Below are positions 1 to 12,085 of a DNA stretch of 64,000 nucleotides, piece after piece. The DNA lies in assembly GCA_028554755.1 (NCBI GenBank), contig JAPTOF010000001.1:40567501-40631500 (forward strand), in the 5' to 3' direction. Origin of the DNA: Cordia subcordata. Taxonomy: Eukaryota; Streptophyta; Magnoliopsida; Boraginales; Cordiaceae. Positions within the stretch are counted from its first letter, which is position 1; each line of letters opens with the position of its first letter. The position numbers and the translations under genes are program-made. The notes beneath the pieces were generated by a model. It was not told the DNA's origin. It ran no database searches and saw only the letters and a list, made by a program, of their open reading frames with translations.

Positions 1-146
1 ATATTGTTGTTTCGGGAAGACGGACCAAGGGTAATAGTTTGTTTCCTTAGATTATTCAACTTCCAAGTTCTATATGCTGTTCTGCCTTCTTTCCTGTTTC
101 TATTCAACTTATCATGTGTTCTTAGAAGTTTTCATCTGGTTTGCAG

Positions 147-1645
147 CCTGGCCCTAGGGACTCTCTTCTTCAATGCTTTATAAAGCGGAACAGATCTACA
201 CAAACATATCATCTTTACCTCAGTTTAAGTCAAGGTGAGCATCTGTTTTCCAACTGCAAATCTGATCACCGCTGTTTGAAGTTACACATATTCCCAATTT
301 TCCACTCTCAATCCCAGAAACAATTGCTTAAAAATTCTTTCTAAACGCTATTTAGGTCAGCTTGACTTTCACAATTTCCTTTGAATATCTTTAATAGAGA
401 GCATTTGTCGGTCTGGCATTCTTCCCTTCTGATTGTCCATTTTGGTGCAAGCATTTACCCTTTTGCTTTCATCTGATCTCTGTGGCAGCATTGGCTGATG
501 ATGGCAAATTTCTTCTTGCTGCACGCAAATGTAGGCGTACAACCGGCACAGATTACATCATCTCTCTACATGCTGATGATATGTCCAGGGGAAGTGGCGG
601 TTACATTGGGAAGTTGAGGTTCGTATTAGTTTCAAACGTTTGGTGAAATGACCAGTAATATAATTATGATTCTAGGTTCTTATCTTTTGCAATTGCTAGA
701 TCAAATTTTCTGGGGACCAAGTTCGTTGTACATGATGCTCTGCCTCCTCATGCTGGTGCGAAAATGGTGAAGAGTCGCTCTTCTCGGCTGTTGAGGTCTA
801 AACAAGTTTCTCCAATGCCTCATGGCGACTATCCAGTAGCGCACGTCTCATATGAGCTAAATGTGCTGGGAACCAGGTTAGAGGATGATTGTTATAGTCC
901 TTGTAAAATTTCACTATATTTTTGCTAGTTTCAGTTATGAACACTGAAAAATGGCAAAGGATTATTTTATGCTTATTAGAAATGGCAGAGAAATAGAAAA
1001 CAGTAGACTGAAACTCAAAAGGAAATGAAAGAAAAGGATATTTGAGATTCTGCTTTTTATTATGGAGGCCCCATCAGTCATCCTTTGCGCGAACAAACGT
1101 TCATGTTACTTTAATTTCTTAAATCAAATGGGATTAGAAATGTAGATTCTGACCTTCTTATCTTATAAATCAGGGGTCCAAGAAGAATGCACTGTGTAAT
1201 GGATGCAATCCCAGGTTCTGCCATTAAAGCTGGAGGCATAGCACCCACGCCATTGGATTTCACTGTTAATGACATTGATTCCTTTCCAACACCCCCTGTT
1301 TCTGGATCAAAATCGAATTGCTTGGAGAAAACCCCATCTGGACCTTCAGATAGTCGAAGAGATGGATCACTAGTTTTGAGAAACAAAGTTCCGAGATGGC
1401 ATCAGCAGCTCCAGTGCTGGTGTCTTAACTTTCATGGTCGGGTTACTGTTGCATCAGTGAAAAACTTTCAGTTGGTGGCTTGTCCAGAGAATGGTGAGAC
1501 CGGACCAGAGTACGAGAAAGTCATCCTTCAGTTCGGCAAGGTAGGGAAGGATGTCTTCACGATGGACTACCGCTACCCATTGTCAGCTTTCCAGTCGTTC
1601 GCCATCTGCTTGAGCAGCTTCGACACTAAGATCGCTTGCGAATGA
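147..1645 (+). CDS. Tubby-like F-box protein (TLP), C-terminal part, gene runs off the left edge
   Basis: Four exons are visible: 147-234, 489-618, 700-876 and 1174-1645, all with GT-AG borders and a continuous frame, giving 288 residues to the TGA. The start and any F-box lie left of the window; bases 1-146 look like intron ending in a TTTGCAG acceptor. The protein is most of a tubby domain: [14 protein letters not shown] opens it, LLAARKCRR and [10 protein letters not shown] follow, and the last exon holds the tubby signature [14 protein letters not shown] and the C-terminal signature [16 protein letters not shown]. Plant tubby-like proteins usually join an N-terminal F-box to this domain; the domain binds phosphoinositides at the plasma membrane and the F-box links to SKP1/SCF complexes (family knowledge). 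The ACE-type carboxyl end is intact, so the gene looks functional. Which TLP paralogue it is cannot be decided here. Confidence 0.93.
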
Positions 1646-3167
1646 TCATATTTGGGAGGCCAAAACTCGATTTGGTTTATGCATGTATATTTATTTGCAC
1701 ATATAAAGGTCTTGTCTTTGTGTTTGGTTTACTAGCACACTTTGAATATGGAGTTCATTTGTTGTAAATCAGTTTATAGAATTTGAAGCTATGCTTAACT
1801 TTCATCTCCAAAGCATCTCATTTTCTGTGCTCTTTTTGCAATTCCACATTGGGTTTTAAGTATCAACCGTCAAATTTATTATGTTGCACCAACACCATGA
1901 CCATTTCTGTGTCCAAAAAACAATCATGTATGGTGCGAGGCTCTTGCAAAAGCTCGTATTCAATGCACGGGTCTCTTGTGAAAATTTGTAGTGTACGAAT
2001 CTCTAGCAAATAGCAGGTCCAGAAGTAGATGCCTGCAGCCCTACCCTCGTTTTTTTGGTCGAACAACAGAATTCATTGACATAAAAAGGACTTAACTGAA
2101 ACCAACAACGATAAGAAACTAACGATCACCATGAATCGCGCACATCAACTAATAAACCTTGAAATTTAAATCACACATCCTTGTCACAAGACATGGCACA
2201 TGCCCATTTGAACATCCCTATAAATGCCAAGAAATGGCAAATCATGAACAAGCCACTTCAAGGTGAGAAAAAAGCTCACCACCACAAACAAAGAAAGCTT
2301 GGACCAATAGTCGGCCAAACTGACTTCCAAAGCAATTCCTCGAAAGCATTTCGAAGAAATAGAACCACCAACAATGATGAAAGCACTTCAAAATGACGGT
2401 ATGAATGACCAAGTATATACGAAAGGTGATGAAAGCCAAACATAGAGGGCATGGAAAAGTAGTGTAGTATCTCAAATAGAACCAAGACGTGGGAACAGAG
2501 TCCTTAATCTAGATCTAATAATATAATTCCCATAGACAAAATACAGGACATGAAAAAAAAGCCATAATGCGTAGCAGAACAAAGAAAAGATACATAAGAA
2601 GCAAAGACGAAAGAAGAAGATGCGAGAAACAAAAAAAAGGGAAAAAAAAAAAAACAGAACCCTGACCGACGACCAGGGATCTGGATATTGTAAAGGAAAG
2701 GAAATTTGGTTTGTGGTGATGCCTGTCCGCGGAAGAGTTCTCTAGAGATAAAAGTTAGGTGCTACCCTCTGTTGACTCAAACATGAGACCATATATTCAA
2801 CAGGTGAACAACTTAACATTAGAAGGCGACAAACCCCACTGTACTGGATTGAAAAACTACATACCAGACAGTGTTTTATACTTAAACCAAGAGAATATAA
2901 AGAGTACTTCAAATGTTACAGCTATTGCTACACTGCTACACTACTACACAACTCTAATCTACTGCATTACTTCTTTCTTCTTTCTAATTCATTCACTTCA
3001 ACGCTGGTTTGAACCCATGGATCATCATCTTCCACCAACCTCCACCTTACATACCTGCTGGTGCTAACAATAAAGACTCTGCATTATGACTAAAAATAAT
3101 ACAGTTCCCTTTTAAGCTGGGACTAGAACAACTATACTACTCTATTTACATATGCAGACCTCTTTCT
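1646..3167. other. Convergent intergenic region between the TLP and BAM9 genes
   Basis: The first 100-150 bases should be the TLP 3'UTR, and the last few hundred should be the BAM9 3'UTR, because the two genes converge. The middle (about 2040-2560) is less AT-rich, with short open frames on both strands but no recognisable domain. It may be an old transposon fragment. I see no supported gene. Confidence 0.5.
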
Positions 3168-6100
3168 CTAAGCAGTTTGCACATGGATATTGGCACCTGG
3201 GAGAGCTTGGGCAGTTTCCCTCTCCTTTATTGGCATATCATCTGAATGTGGTTCTTGTTCCCTCAGGTTCCTAACAAATCCTGTAAATGAAGGAAAATGC
3301 TCGGGGGAAAAGAAATCAGCTCCCATCCTTTGATATGTAAACAAGTCAACCACTGCATTTTCACCCGATAAGTTCTTCTTGATCTGTTCAAAACCCCCAG
3401 GAGCACTAACCAAAGAATTTTGGCCAGACAATTCTACTCCATGATTTCTGCAACACGATTTAATTTGCTCAAGTAGTAACTCAGGACTTGATAGGAACTC
3501 ATTTTGCTGGTGCTCATCTGAAAGGTCCATCCCAGGAACGATTATTTTACACGTATTCCTGGAGAACATTTCAGCGATGGCTTTATAACCATCTCTCTTA
3601 ATTGTGTTGTAGAACCCAGCCGTCAGCTCAGCAGGGTGAGAACGCGTCTTGTACCATGAATGCATTAGAGGGACTTTGCCAGCAACTGTGATCGGTATGT
3701 CACTGAATGTTGAGGAGGCGAGGGAGAGGATACGATCTCCATGAGATACGAGCTGGCTTGAGTACCAGGAAAGGAAGAAATCTCCATAGGGAGTCTCCCA
3801 TGATCCTCCATGATCCTTAAAGAAATTATTTGTCATTGGTGGTTCATTATAGCTGGGGGCATCATGAGGCCCAGACAGTCCCCAAAGAGGATTTCCAGAT
3901 GCTTCCGCATGCTGCTTAAGATGACCGAGCATGTTTTTATCATAGCACTGGAATTCTCCAGCTCCAAGATGATTATTGTTTTTGGCTGGATGATGCTGAG
4001 AAGGATATCGAAGCTCACCTTCCGGTCCCAGACCAACTGAAATGCCCTGAATACGTGAACAGGATGATTCAAACACGTGAGAAATAGCAACACTTGAAAA
4101 GCGTGTAACAAGCAACTAAAATTGAGATCAAAAACAACTTACTGTAATGGTGGAACCCATGTACGGTGAGAATGCAGCCTTGAAACTTTTGCAGAACTCT
4201 TTGTACACTTGGACTGGAGTCTTTCCATCAAGAACAGGAAGTTCATCAACAGCCAAAGACAAGCAATCTTTGTAACGCTGACCTGACCGGTCAGTAAAGA
4301 ACATAGTAGGGTCAGATTCACCAATCCGAGAAACCCATTCGGGGAGGGGAATTTTGGGCCTTTTGGATGCATGAAAGCAGAGTGAGACATGGAGCTTGAG
4401 ATCGAATTTTTTAACCATTTCTGCAAGAGCAAGGTAGCCTGTCCATTCATACTTTCCCATGGATTCTTTCTCAACTACTCCCCACCAGATAGGGAGCTCC
4501 ACACCATCTACCCCCATTAACTTCAAGGCTCTTAGTCCTGTAGCAATTGCTCGTGCATGGTTTACCGTATTAGAGTCTGAAACAGCATCTAGAGGCAACC
4601 CAACAAATAATCTCACACTATCTACCTGCACAAGTAGCAAAACATCAATTAGCAATTTATGATCAAATCTATCCTTCGCTTCAGACAAAAGAAGGCAGCA
4701 GCACATGAATATCATTGCTTTTGAGTCCAGTTGTTGACAAGGCCGAACAAAACCAACTAAGTTAGATAAGATGCCTCTGCAGCTAGTTTTGGTAGTTCAT
4801 TTTCTTAGTGATTGACTTTTCAGCTCTCCAAAGAAAACCTTAATACTGATCCAGTTTCAACCATTGGCACATAAAGTGATTGCCAAAGTTAGACATTGCC
4901 AAACATGGGTTCACTGAAATGCATTCACAAGATGTTTACAACCAACACTATTTCTGGAACATCTATATTGCTCTTAAGCATGAAATTTGGAGCCGCTGAT
5001 TATTATTACAGTATAAAAATTAACGCATTATGCATACAACTTTTTCACCAAATGCTTCCCAAATACTCCAAGAATGGAGTATGTGTTGGTTGTAAGAGAT
5101 GTCGATCTGCCTATCCAAGAACTCTCGACTGTTTGAATCCGAAATATAGTGTCATCCTCAATATAGGCTAAATGAAGGTTATAAGATAGGCAAAAAGTGT
5201 GTTTTTTCCAGATATTTTTCACACAATGTGACTAGGAAAATTATCAAACACACTGTGTTGCACATTAAAAAAAAAAAAAGACAAAAAATTATTTGCTTGA
5301 TTTGCTTGAAAATTTTTCATCTTCATTTTCTAAAAATAATTATTTGCTTGATTTGATTTGCTTCATTTTCATTTTCATGAAAACACACTGTTTTTGATTT
5401 GCTTGTTTTCTGTTTTTATTTTCATCTTCATTTTCTAAAAATAATTTTTATTTTCTATTTTTTAAAATATAGAGAATGTGTTTGATTACTAAAAGTGTTT
5501 TGTTTTTTTTTGTTTATTTACAAAATTGCCAGCTTGCTTTTTAAATTTTTTTAAAATATTTACAAAATTGCCACCTTATTTTCTAAATTTTTTGAATATA
5601 TTTGTAAAATTATCACCTTATTTTTTCAATTTTTTAAAAATATTTACAAAACTGTTACCTTATTTTCAAATTTTTTAAAGTTATTTATAAAATTACCATT
5701 TTATTTTCTAAATTTTTAAAATTATTTATAAATTTGCTATCTTGTTTTTTAAATCATTTAGAGTTATTTATAAAATTACCACCTTATTTTTAGAGAAAAC
5801 ACTTTTTTAATATTTTCTATTTTCTTAAGAAACTATTTTCTATTTTTTGAAAATGAAAACAAAAATAGTTAACCAAATGAATTTTCTATTCTAATTTTCA
5901 TTTTTAATGAAAATAAAAACAGAAATCAGACAAACCAAATGCACCCTTAGTTTCTTACTTTTTTCAAAATTTATTACAAAATGCCAATACAAACTAGGCT
6001 TATGTCACTAGAACATATACATGCAAAAAATAAAAATAAAAAATAAAAGAAGGGGGAAATAAAAAGTTACCTTCTTGGATCTATTACTAGTAGAAGTCTC

Positions 6101-6313
6101 AGAAGACACAACAGCTTCTGCTTTGGTATTAACACAGGCTTTAAGACAGACACCAGCTGCAGATTTTGAAGGCAAAGTGATGCTTTTACCAATCCATACC
6201 TTTGAATTCTTCAAAAATTTCTTCCTAAGACCGAAAACTCCAACTTGATTACACCCCAAATCAGTCCTATTCAAATTCACCTGAGAGCATCCCATCATCA
6301 CTGAAGCCTCCAT
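3168..6313 (-). CDS. BAM9: Inactive beta-amylase 9-like protein, chloroplastic
   Basis: Three exons read right to left: 6313-6071, 4625-4143 and 4046-3168, all phase 0 with GT-AG introns, giving 534 residues, about the length of Arabidopsis BAM9. Residues 1-80 are a Ser/Lys-rich likely plastid transit peptide. The glycosyl hydrolase 14 barrel starts at VRLFVGLPLD. The first catalytic Glu is kept in GPEGELRYPS (about residue 253). The flexible-loop motif GGNVGD of active enzymes is missing: the sequence reads CFHASKRPKIPLPEW. The region of the second catalytic Glu is replaced by CKIIVPGMDLSDEHQ (about 407-421). The C terminus is VQTA, like Arabidopsis BAM9. It should therefore bind or regulate rather than hydrolyse starch, as described for BAM9, a non-catalytic family member linked to control of leaf starch breakdown. 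Intron 1 (4626-6070) is long and repeat-filled. No breaks are seen. Confidence 0.93.
5517..5795. repeat. 42-bp minisatellite in BAM9 intron 1
   Basis: About seven degenerate copies start at 5517, 5559, 5601, 5643, 5684, 5725 and 5767, so the period is 41-42 bp. Each copy reads roughly TTTACAAAATTGCCACCTTA followed by a T-rich tract. The surrounding 5270-5950 is also low-complexity A/T sequence with repeated TTTGCTTGATTT and ATTTTCATTTTC words, and probably belongs to the same inserted element. Confidence 0.85.
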
Positions 6314-9246
6314 AAATTATGTGCTAAAAATATGAGCTAAAAATTTAGCTCCTTCCAAAGAAAAATTGAGCTTAAAAAAGAAAAACACAAAAAAGGATCT
6401 TTAGCAAGAAAAAGGTACAACCTTTGATAAAAAAAAAAAAATTGGATCTTTCAACAATTTTGGATATAAAATTATAATAAAAAATGGGATTTTTCGGATT
6501 TTGAAGAGATTGAGATAAAGGGTATGGAAAGCAGAGGATTGAAGTTGAGAGAAACTTTTTTTTTTTGGGTTTGTGGAGATTTGAGAATGAAATTGTAGAA
6601 GATGTATGAATAATCTACTTTACGATTAACGCGTACACATATGTATATATATACAGAGAGAAAGAGACAAAGGGAGGCGTGTAGATATAGTAGTGGGAAA
6701 AAGAGTGGGGAAGAGAAAAAGTGCTACAGAATATGCCACGTCTGTTTTTTCAGGAGAAAAAAATGCCAGCCAAATAATTTTCTACACCTACTTGTTCTAG
6801 AGTTGTTTTCTTTTTTTTTTAATTTATCAATTTTGTAGTGTTCCTTTTTTTTTTTTTTTGTAGAGATTTCTAATACTATTGATTTGCATACTGTTTCCAA
6901 AAAAATTTTACTACCTAACATGACAAAATTAAACATCGACCAATGATAAGCTTGAATCCTCGATTTGAACCTAGGACATCATTTGCGCATCAATTGTATA
7001 AGAATTGAAAAACAAAAAATTAATTAAATCGGACAAATTTCTTGAATGAATTAGAGAGCCTACTCAAGTATATGAAATTATTCCTCCAAATTCGACCCAA
7101 AAAGAAGAGTACTCGCTCGATTCTCTTGATTAAATTTTTATTTGCTAGTTATATATAAATAGTCAAATTAGAAAGTTGTAGCTAATTTTTTTTTAATCGT
7201 TCGAGAATTAGATTTGAATAATTAGAAATTATTGGAGTGGGATTAAACATATCACATCACCTAACGAATTATTGTGCTCAAACTGGATAAGATCAATCTA
7301 GATTTGAAGTATATGTCTACTCTATAGAGTACATTGGATCTGTTGCAATTTACGTATCATCATTGAATTGCATAATGAATTTTTCTTGTATTTTTCCTTA
7401 TATTTATTTATTTTTTAATTTTTTGGCTAAGAGTAGTAGTTGATTATCATTATGCATTATCTTTTTAGGATAAGATGTTTAAATATCACATCTCAACGCA
7501 AATATTATCTGAATTTTGATTCTCTTTTAACTATTTGTACTTTTGAATGACTAGAATGTGAAAACATATTCAATATTCTAATTCGCACATTAAATTTATT
7601 ATTTTGATGATTCATTCTTTGCCAGTTGAGCTATATGTAGCATAAGAAAAATTAAATATGATAAATTTTTTATATTTGTAAAATTATTTAATTAATTATA
7701 ACGAGTACAATATATATTCGTTAAAAGATCTACAGAAAGTATACGGTTGGCATGTGCGTGGTCTACGAAACCTTGAACATGGCGAAGATATTTTTTTGTT
7801 TTATTTGGGTTATTTTATGGATGACGAAATTAATGAGCCAAGTAGGTCTTTTTCCCAACTAATTTAACTGTCATTTTATCAATTTAACCTTTCTCTTTTT
7901 GTTATCCATAAATTTTTTTTTTTATTGAAAGAAAATAGAACTTTTTCATTACAGTGGTTTTTGGATTGGCTTGACACGTGGCAGAAAAAAGATGGCTGGA
8001 TACTTTCATGCTGACTCATTCCCATGCAAGACTGCGCCTCCAGTATAGACACAGCTTAGTAGGCTGTCGGATCATGAACTGTCCCAGTTTTTCTATTTTT
8101 TTTTTAATTTTAAAGAAAAGATCGGAGTCCATCGCAACTGCAAAATCTGACAGCCATCAGATAAAAATGTGGATAAGGATTCTTTATTTTTATGCCTTTT
8201 CTAATTTAAATATCCCCATGATTGGGATTTTTTTTAACCATGTAATTTACTTGAATCCATGGAGATCCGCCGTTTTATTATTAAATATAAATTAAATTAT
8301 TAGTGCTGCACACTTTCTTATAGCCATGCTTTTGACCCAATTAGCCCTCGCCTCTTTTTAACATATTTGACCAAAGTGTGACTTGTTTATAAGTAGCTGT
8401 TGACAAAGCAGTTCTTTCCCTTGCACATTAGAAGACGAAATGATGGAGACCGTGTTTGGAAGTGCTTTATAAATTAGTTGAAGTTATATAAGTAAAAAAT
8501 AAAATAACATGTTTGACAAATTTTACTCTATCTTCTAACGCTCTAAATTTGTTTCCAAACGTCCTTGTTTTTCGTCGCGTGTTATTAAAAGTAAATAAAT
8601 TCGCGAGAAGTTCGAACGCGTAAAAGACTAGGAAAACAGACAGCAACGTCCGACCCACGTAATTTGAATGAAAAAACTTTTCCAGATTGCGAATGGGCAT
8701 GAGGTGGAAGGAATTACTAGTCAGAGTTGAACACCTCATCGGAGTTTGCAATAGCCGTGCGCCAACAATGCATACCAAAATCATTTCGATTATGACCCTT
8801 GATCGCACGTGATTCTGACCTCTATCTCCTGTATCTCCGCATGATCAACTTCATCTTCACTGGTTTATTATTTAATTGGTCAAAAAAAAAAAACATAATT
8901 GTATATGGATGATGTTTAATTTCTTGCTCTGATTCAGATTTAATTTGGTGTAAAAATTAATGAGTGAGTTTTAACATTATTGTATTACTAATCCCTAAAA
9001 CTATTTGTAAACTGGCTCTCTCATATTGAATATCAAAGAAATCTGTTTTTGTCTTTGTAATTTTCCTACTGGTTGGAATGACTTAATGTATACTTTTCCC
9101 TGTACAAAATTTATTAACCAAAAAAAAAGAAATAAAAGACTAAATAATTGTGCGAAATGTCGACAACAAACACCGAATTAAACAGAAGGTGGAGGATGTT
9201 CTCTCAAGTAACAACTAGAGCTTCATCGTAACTAAACCACTTACAA
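6314..9246. other. Intergenic region with BAM9 promoter and a G-box
   Basis: AT-rich sequence without a convincing gene. The BAM9 5'UTR and promoter occupy the left end. A perfect ACACGTGGC (G-box/ABRE type) lies at 7974-7982, too far from a start codon here to assign. A moderately GC-richer patch at 7960-8160 and another at 8540-8830 contain short open frames on opposite strands without recognisable domains. Confidence 0.5.
6642..6655 (-). promoter_or_regulatory. Possible TATA box of the BAM9 gene
   Basis: GTATATATATACAT on the minus strand lies about 330 bases upstream of the BAM9 ATG. No better TATA motif is closer, but the tract could also be a plain TA repeat. Confidence 0.3.
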
Positions 9247-9386
9247 CGATACGATACTTTAGAAGTCAAACCAATTTTCCTGTTTTGAACATAACAAGAG
9301 TTTCGACGATACTTTCATAACAAGAGTTTCGACGATACTTTAGAAGTCAAACCAGTTTCTCGTTTTGAACATAACAAGAGTTTCGT
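9247..9386. repeat. Short direct repeats downstream of the Pro-rich gene
   Basis: The phrase GATACTTTAGAAGTCAAACC with a following GTTTTGAACATAACAAGAG occurs at about 9248-9303 and again at 9330-9382, with a shorter extra copy of ATAACAAGAGTTTCGACGAT between them. It sits just past the stop at 9399 and is probably in that gene's 3'UTR. Confidence 0.8.
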
Positions 9387-9398
9387 GCATTATAAACA

Positions 9399-10198
9399 TC
9401 AAACGGGAGGCGGTCGAAGCGGAACAGCAGGAGGTCCAGGGACGGTGGGTGGAGGTGGTGGGCCAGGTTGCTCAAATGGCAGGCCAGGAGGGCCTTCAGG
9501 TGGCCACGTCTGAGAAGGTGGTCCAGGCCCAGGCCCAGGTCCACCCACAGCTTCACGTGGTAAAAGAGGCGTCCCTCTTGGGCCTGACGGATGACGTCGG
9601 CCGCCAAACCAATTTTCCAACACCCAGCAACAGCACAAGAAGTAGAAGCTGCCATTATAAATATTTGAGAGATAACAATTAAAATGATTTCTTGTACGGA
9701 AATAATCATCATCTTGTGAAGGAACGTAGTAAAATTGTCGACTTCTTCCAAATTGTGTTCAGATTAGGTCTCGTCATAAGTCGTGATTTCAACATGGCTT
9801 AAATTGCCATACTAAGTGCCCATTTTCCTTATAATTGACGGCGCAACTCAAAAATCATTTTAGTCTGTAATTTTAGAAAACAACCCCTAGCTCATTAACT
9901 TTAATATTCGAAATAGTTGGTTAAATATGATTTAATAATCAAATAATATTTATTTCAAAAAATCATGACTTCAAACTTGTAACCCTTGATTAAGATAAGA
10001 TACTATCCGACCATTCTACCTAACTTCGGCAATAAAAACACAGCAAAGAGTTTCTAACCAAGAAGAGATGGCGCTGCACAAGTTGTAAACAAAGCGTCGG
10101 AAAAACCCGGAACAAAGTGGAGAAGCATCTGATGGATCAACCCAGGCAGGTCCCCGCGCAGGCCAAGTAGGACCACTTGGTGGTCTGAGAATATTCAT
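9399..10198 (-). CDS. Putative small Pro/Gly-rich protein with a Cys-rich core (two-exon model)
   Basis: I do not recognise the exact family. The model joins exon 1 (10198-10020) to exon 2 (9648-9399) across a 371-bp GT-AG intron (AG/gtagaa to ggcag/C); the frame stays open and gives 142 residues. The N-terminal third is Pro/Trp-rich (RPPSGPTWPARGPAW). The centre is hydrophobic and Cys-rich (PLCSGFF, LETLCC, FYFLCCCWVLENWFGG). The C-terminal half is almost only Pro and Gly (PGPGPGPP, GPPPPPTVPG). A short Cys-rich hydrophobic patch between Pro-rich arms suggests a membrane-associated, perhaps S-acylated, microprotein. A minus-strand TATA-like motif lies near 10443-10452. The exon join is inferred; a different small exon in the intron or a single-exon gene would change the protein. 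Confidence 0.45.
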
Positions 10199-11932
10199 GT
10201 TAAGAAATGCGTGTGTTATGGAGGCAGAAGAATCTTGTGATATGATATGATATGCCTTTCGAGTAGCCAAAAATTTCATGGAGATAAAGATTAAAAGATG
10301 AGGATTCAAGCATGAGATAAGGCAATACAAAAATTCTCAGACGGTGCTCATTCAACTTTAGCGATCTTGCTTATAAGCTGGCTTGCAGTTAAGACGAACA
10401 CGTATCACAAAAGAATTTTTCTTATGTCTACAAGTGTCTTGGCTATATAAATGTTTTCTTGGGAAAAATTTCACAATTAATTCCCATTATTTTCTCTCTT
10501 TTTTTTTTTCTCCCTCTCTTTTTTCAAGAGATAGCTCCGAGACTAGAAACTAATCATTTTAACTAATGGGTTCCTTCTAATAGCACCACCCAAAAGCTTT
10601 CTCTACTTTTTGAGGATTCTTAATAGAAGCATCGTTCTAAATTTACCAACTAATCCGCACATTTGTAACACTTGCAGGTTACTTAGAGTTTTGAAGCAAC
10701 GATGCTTGTTTCACACAAATGAGTGGTATAATTGATATTCGAAATTAGAAAGTATCTTAAGTAATTTAGATTATTTTTTCGTAAAGTAATGACGTGAACT
10801 CAAAATCTATACGAGATAGCAAGTGGGGTTGGGTGGGGGAGAGGGGGTTTGAAAAGAAATTAATATTCAAGCGTATGAGATAGTAAAACTGAGGAGAGAA
10901 ATGAGTCATAAATGGATAGACATAATAGATTTACAGTCATTTATTCTTCAATTTTATATAATGACATAAAGAATTGTGGTGTCATTTTGAAGTAATAATG
11001 TTAAGTATATTAATTTATAATCTTATAAACTATTTTTTTAGATTGATGATTTTCTCATGCGAAAGTTATTGTATATCAGAGCACACATTATTCAGAGTAA
11101 CTCATCTCTTCAATTGGAGAGACAAAGGAAAACAACAAAATTGTTAAAAATTACGGAATTCTATTATAAAATTAATTGATATTAAGAAAAATAATTTGAA
11201 ACGTTATAAGGTGGACTCGGAGCTTTACGCAGAATGAGATAGAGCCCGCGATCTGCAGCAGGCCCACACTTAGGTGAGATGGATCACCGATCATATAACT
11301 GTATTAATAGAATCACAATATTCATGACGAGCCCAACATGACAAACAAAAAGGACAGAACAACAAGCCCATTAACCAAGATAACAGGCCCAATGTGATGG
11401 TCAAGCCCAATACCAAGGTAAAAGGCCAACACAACGGTCACGCATCTTGGGCCCACCTAATCGACCAAGCCCATACAACCTCCACTCCAGACTCATCTAC
11501 ACCTTAGTAAAAGGCTTGTAAACTCTGAAAGAAAAGTTCAAATCTAGTTTCTTTTAAAAGTTAAAAATTTTAAATTTTTTTAAAAATTTATTTTCTTCAA
11601 AATTAAAAAAAGCACTCTTAAAAAAATCAATCTAAACAAGCCGAAAGTATACTGCACTTGGGACTCAAAAAACTAGAACACGGAAAATGACAAAAAAGGG
11701 GTGAAACCATAAACCACCACTCAAAACTAATTCGATCACTTGCTCTATTTGCTTCTAACGCTATGCTTACTAAAATTGGTGTAACTTTTTACTTGTTATA
11801 ATGGTTGGAAAAAGTTGATAGTATTACCTTCATGAAAATTCATAATCATCTAATCAAATATACTAACAATTTTAATTTTTATCATGAAATAAAAATGTCT
11901 TGAGTTCAAATCTCGAATAGATTGACTTGAAG

Positions 11933-11977
<45 letters not shown>

Positions 11978-12085
11978 GCCAAGTGGTGCCAAACAATTTA
12001 TATAAAAATCAATCCATTTAATCTCATCTTTTTTTATCTTTATTCCATCCATGATTGAACTGTGATATAACCAATAGAGAATAGA
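10199..12085. other. Divergent intergenic region between the Pro-rich gene and the SDR gene
   Basis: It serves as upstream sequence for both flanking genes. It contains a cluster of (A/G)GCCCA motifs at 11240-11480, a T/A-rich patch at about 11511-11642 whose right end (CAATCTAAACAAGCC) matches the Tourist-like family terminus found further right, and a TA microsatellite at 11935. No gene is seen. Confidence 0.55.
11935..11974. repeat. (TA)20 microsatellite upstream of the SDR gene
   Basis: Forty bases of uninterrupted TA end 111 bases before the SDR start codon. No other TATA box is evident between it and the ATG, although a CCAAT motif lies at 12071-12075. Confidence 0.9.

Noticed and set aside
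6940..6985. tRNA-like GATTTGAACCTAGGAC motif
   Set aside because: No cloverleaf, anticodon arm or acceptor stem can be drawn around it; the phrase is common in plant repeats.
8467..8808. Minus-strand 113-residue open frame
   Set aside because: No recognisable domain, no promoter or splice context, and codon content like the surrounding spacer.
9347..9751. Alternative minus-strand 134-residue frame beginning MEEVDNFTTF
   Set aside because: It overlaps the Pro-rich exon in another frame and becomes His/Leu-rich where the other frame is an ordered Pro-Gly sequence.
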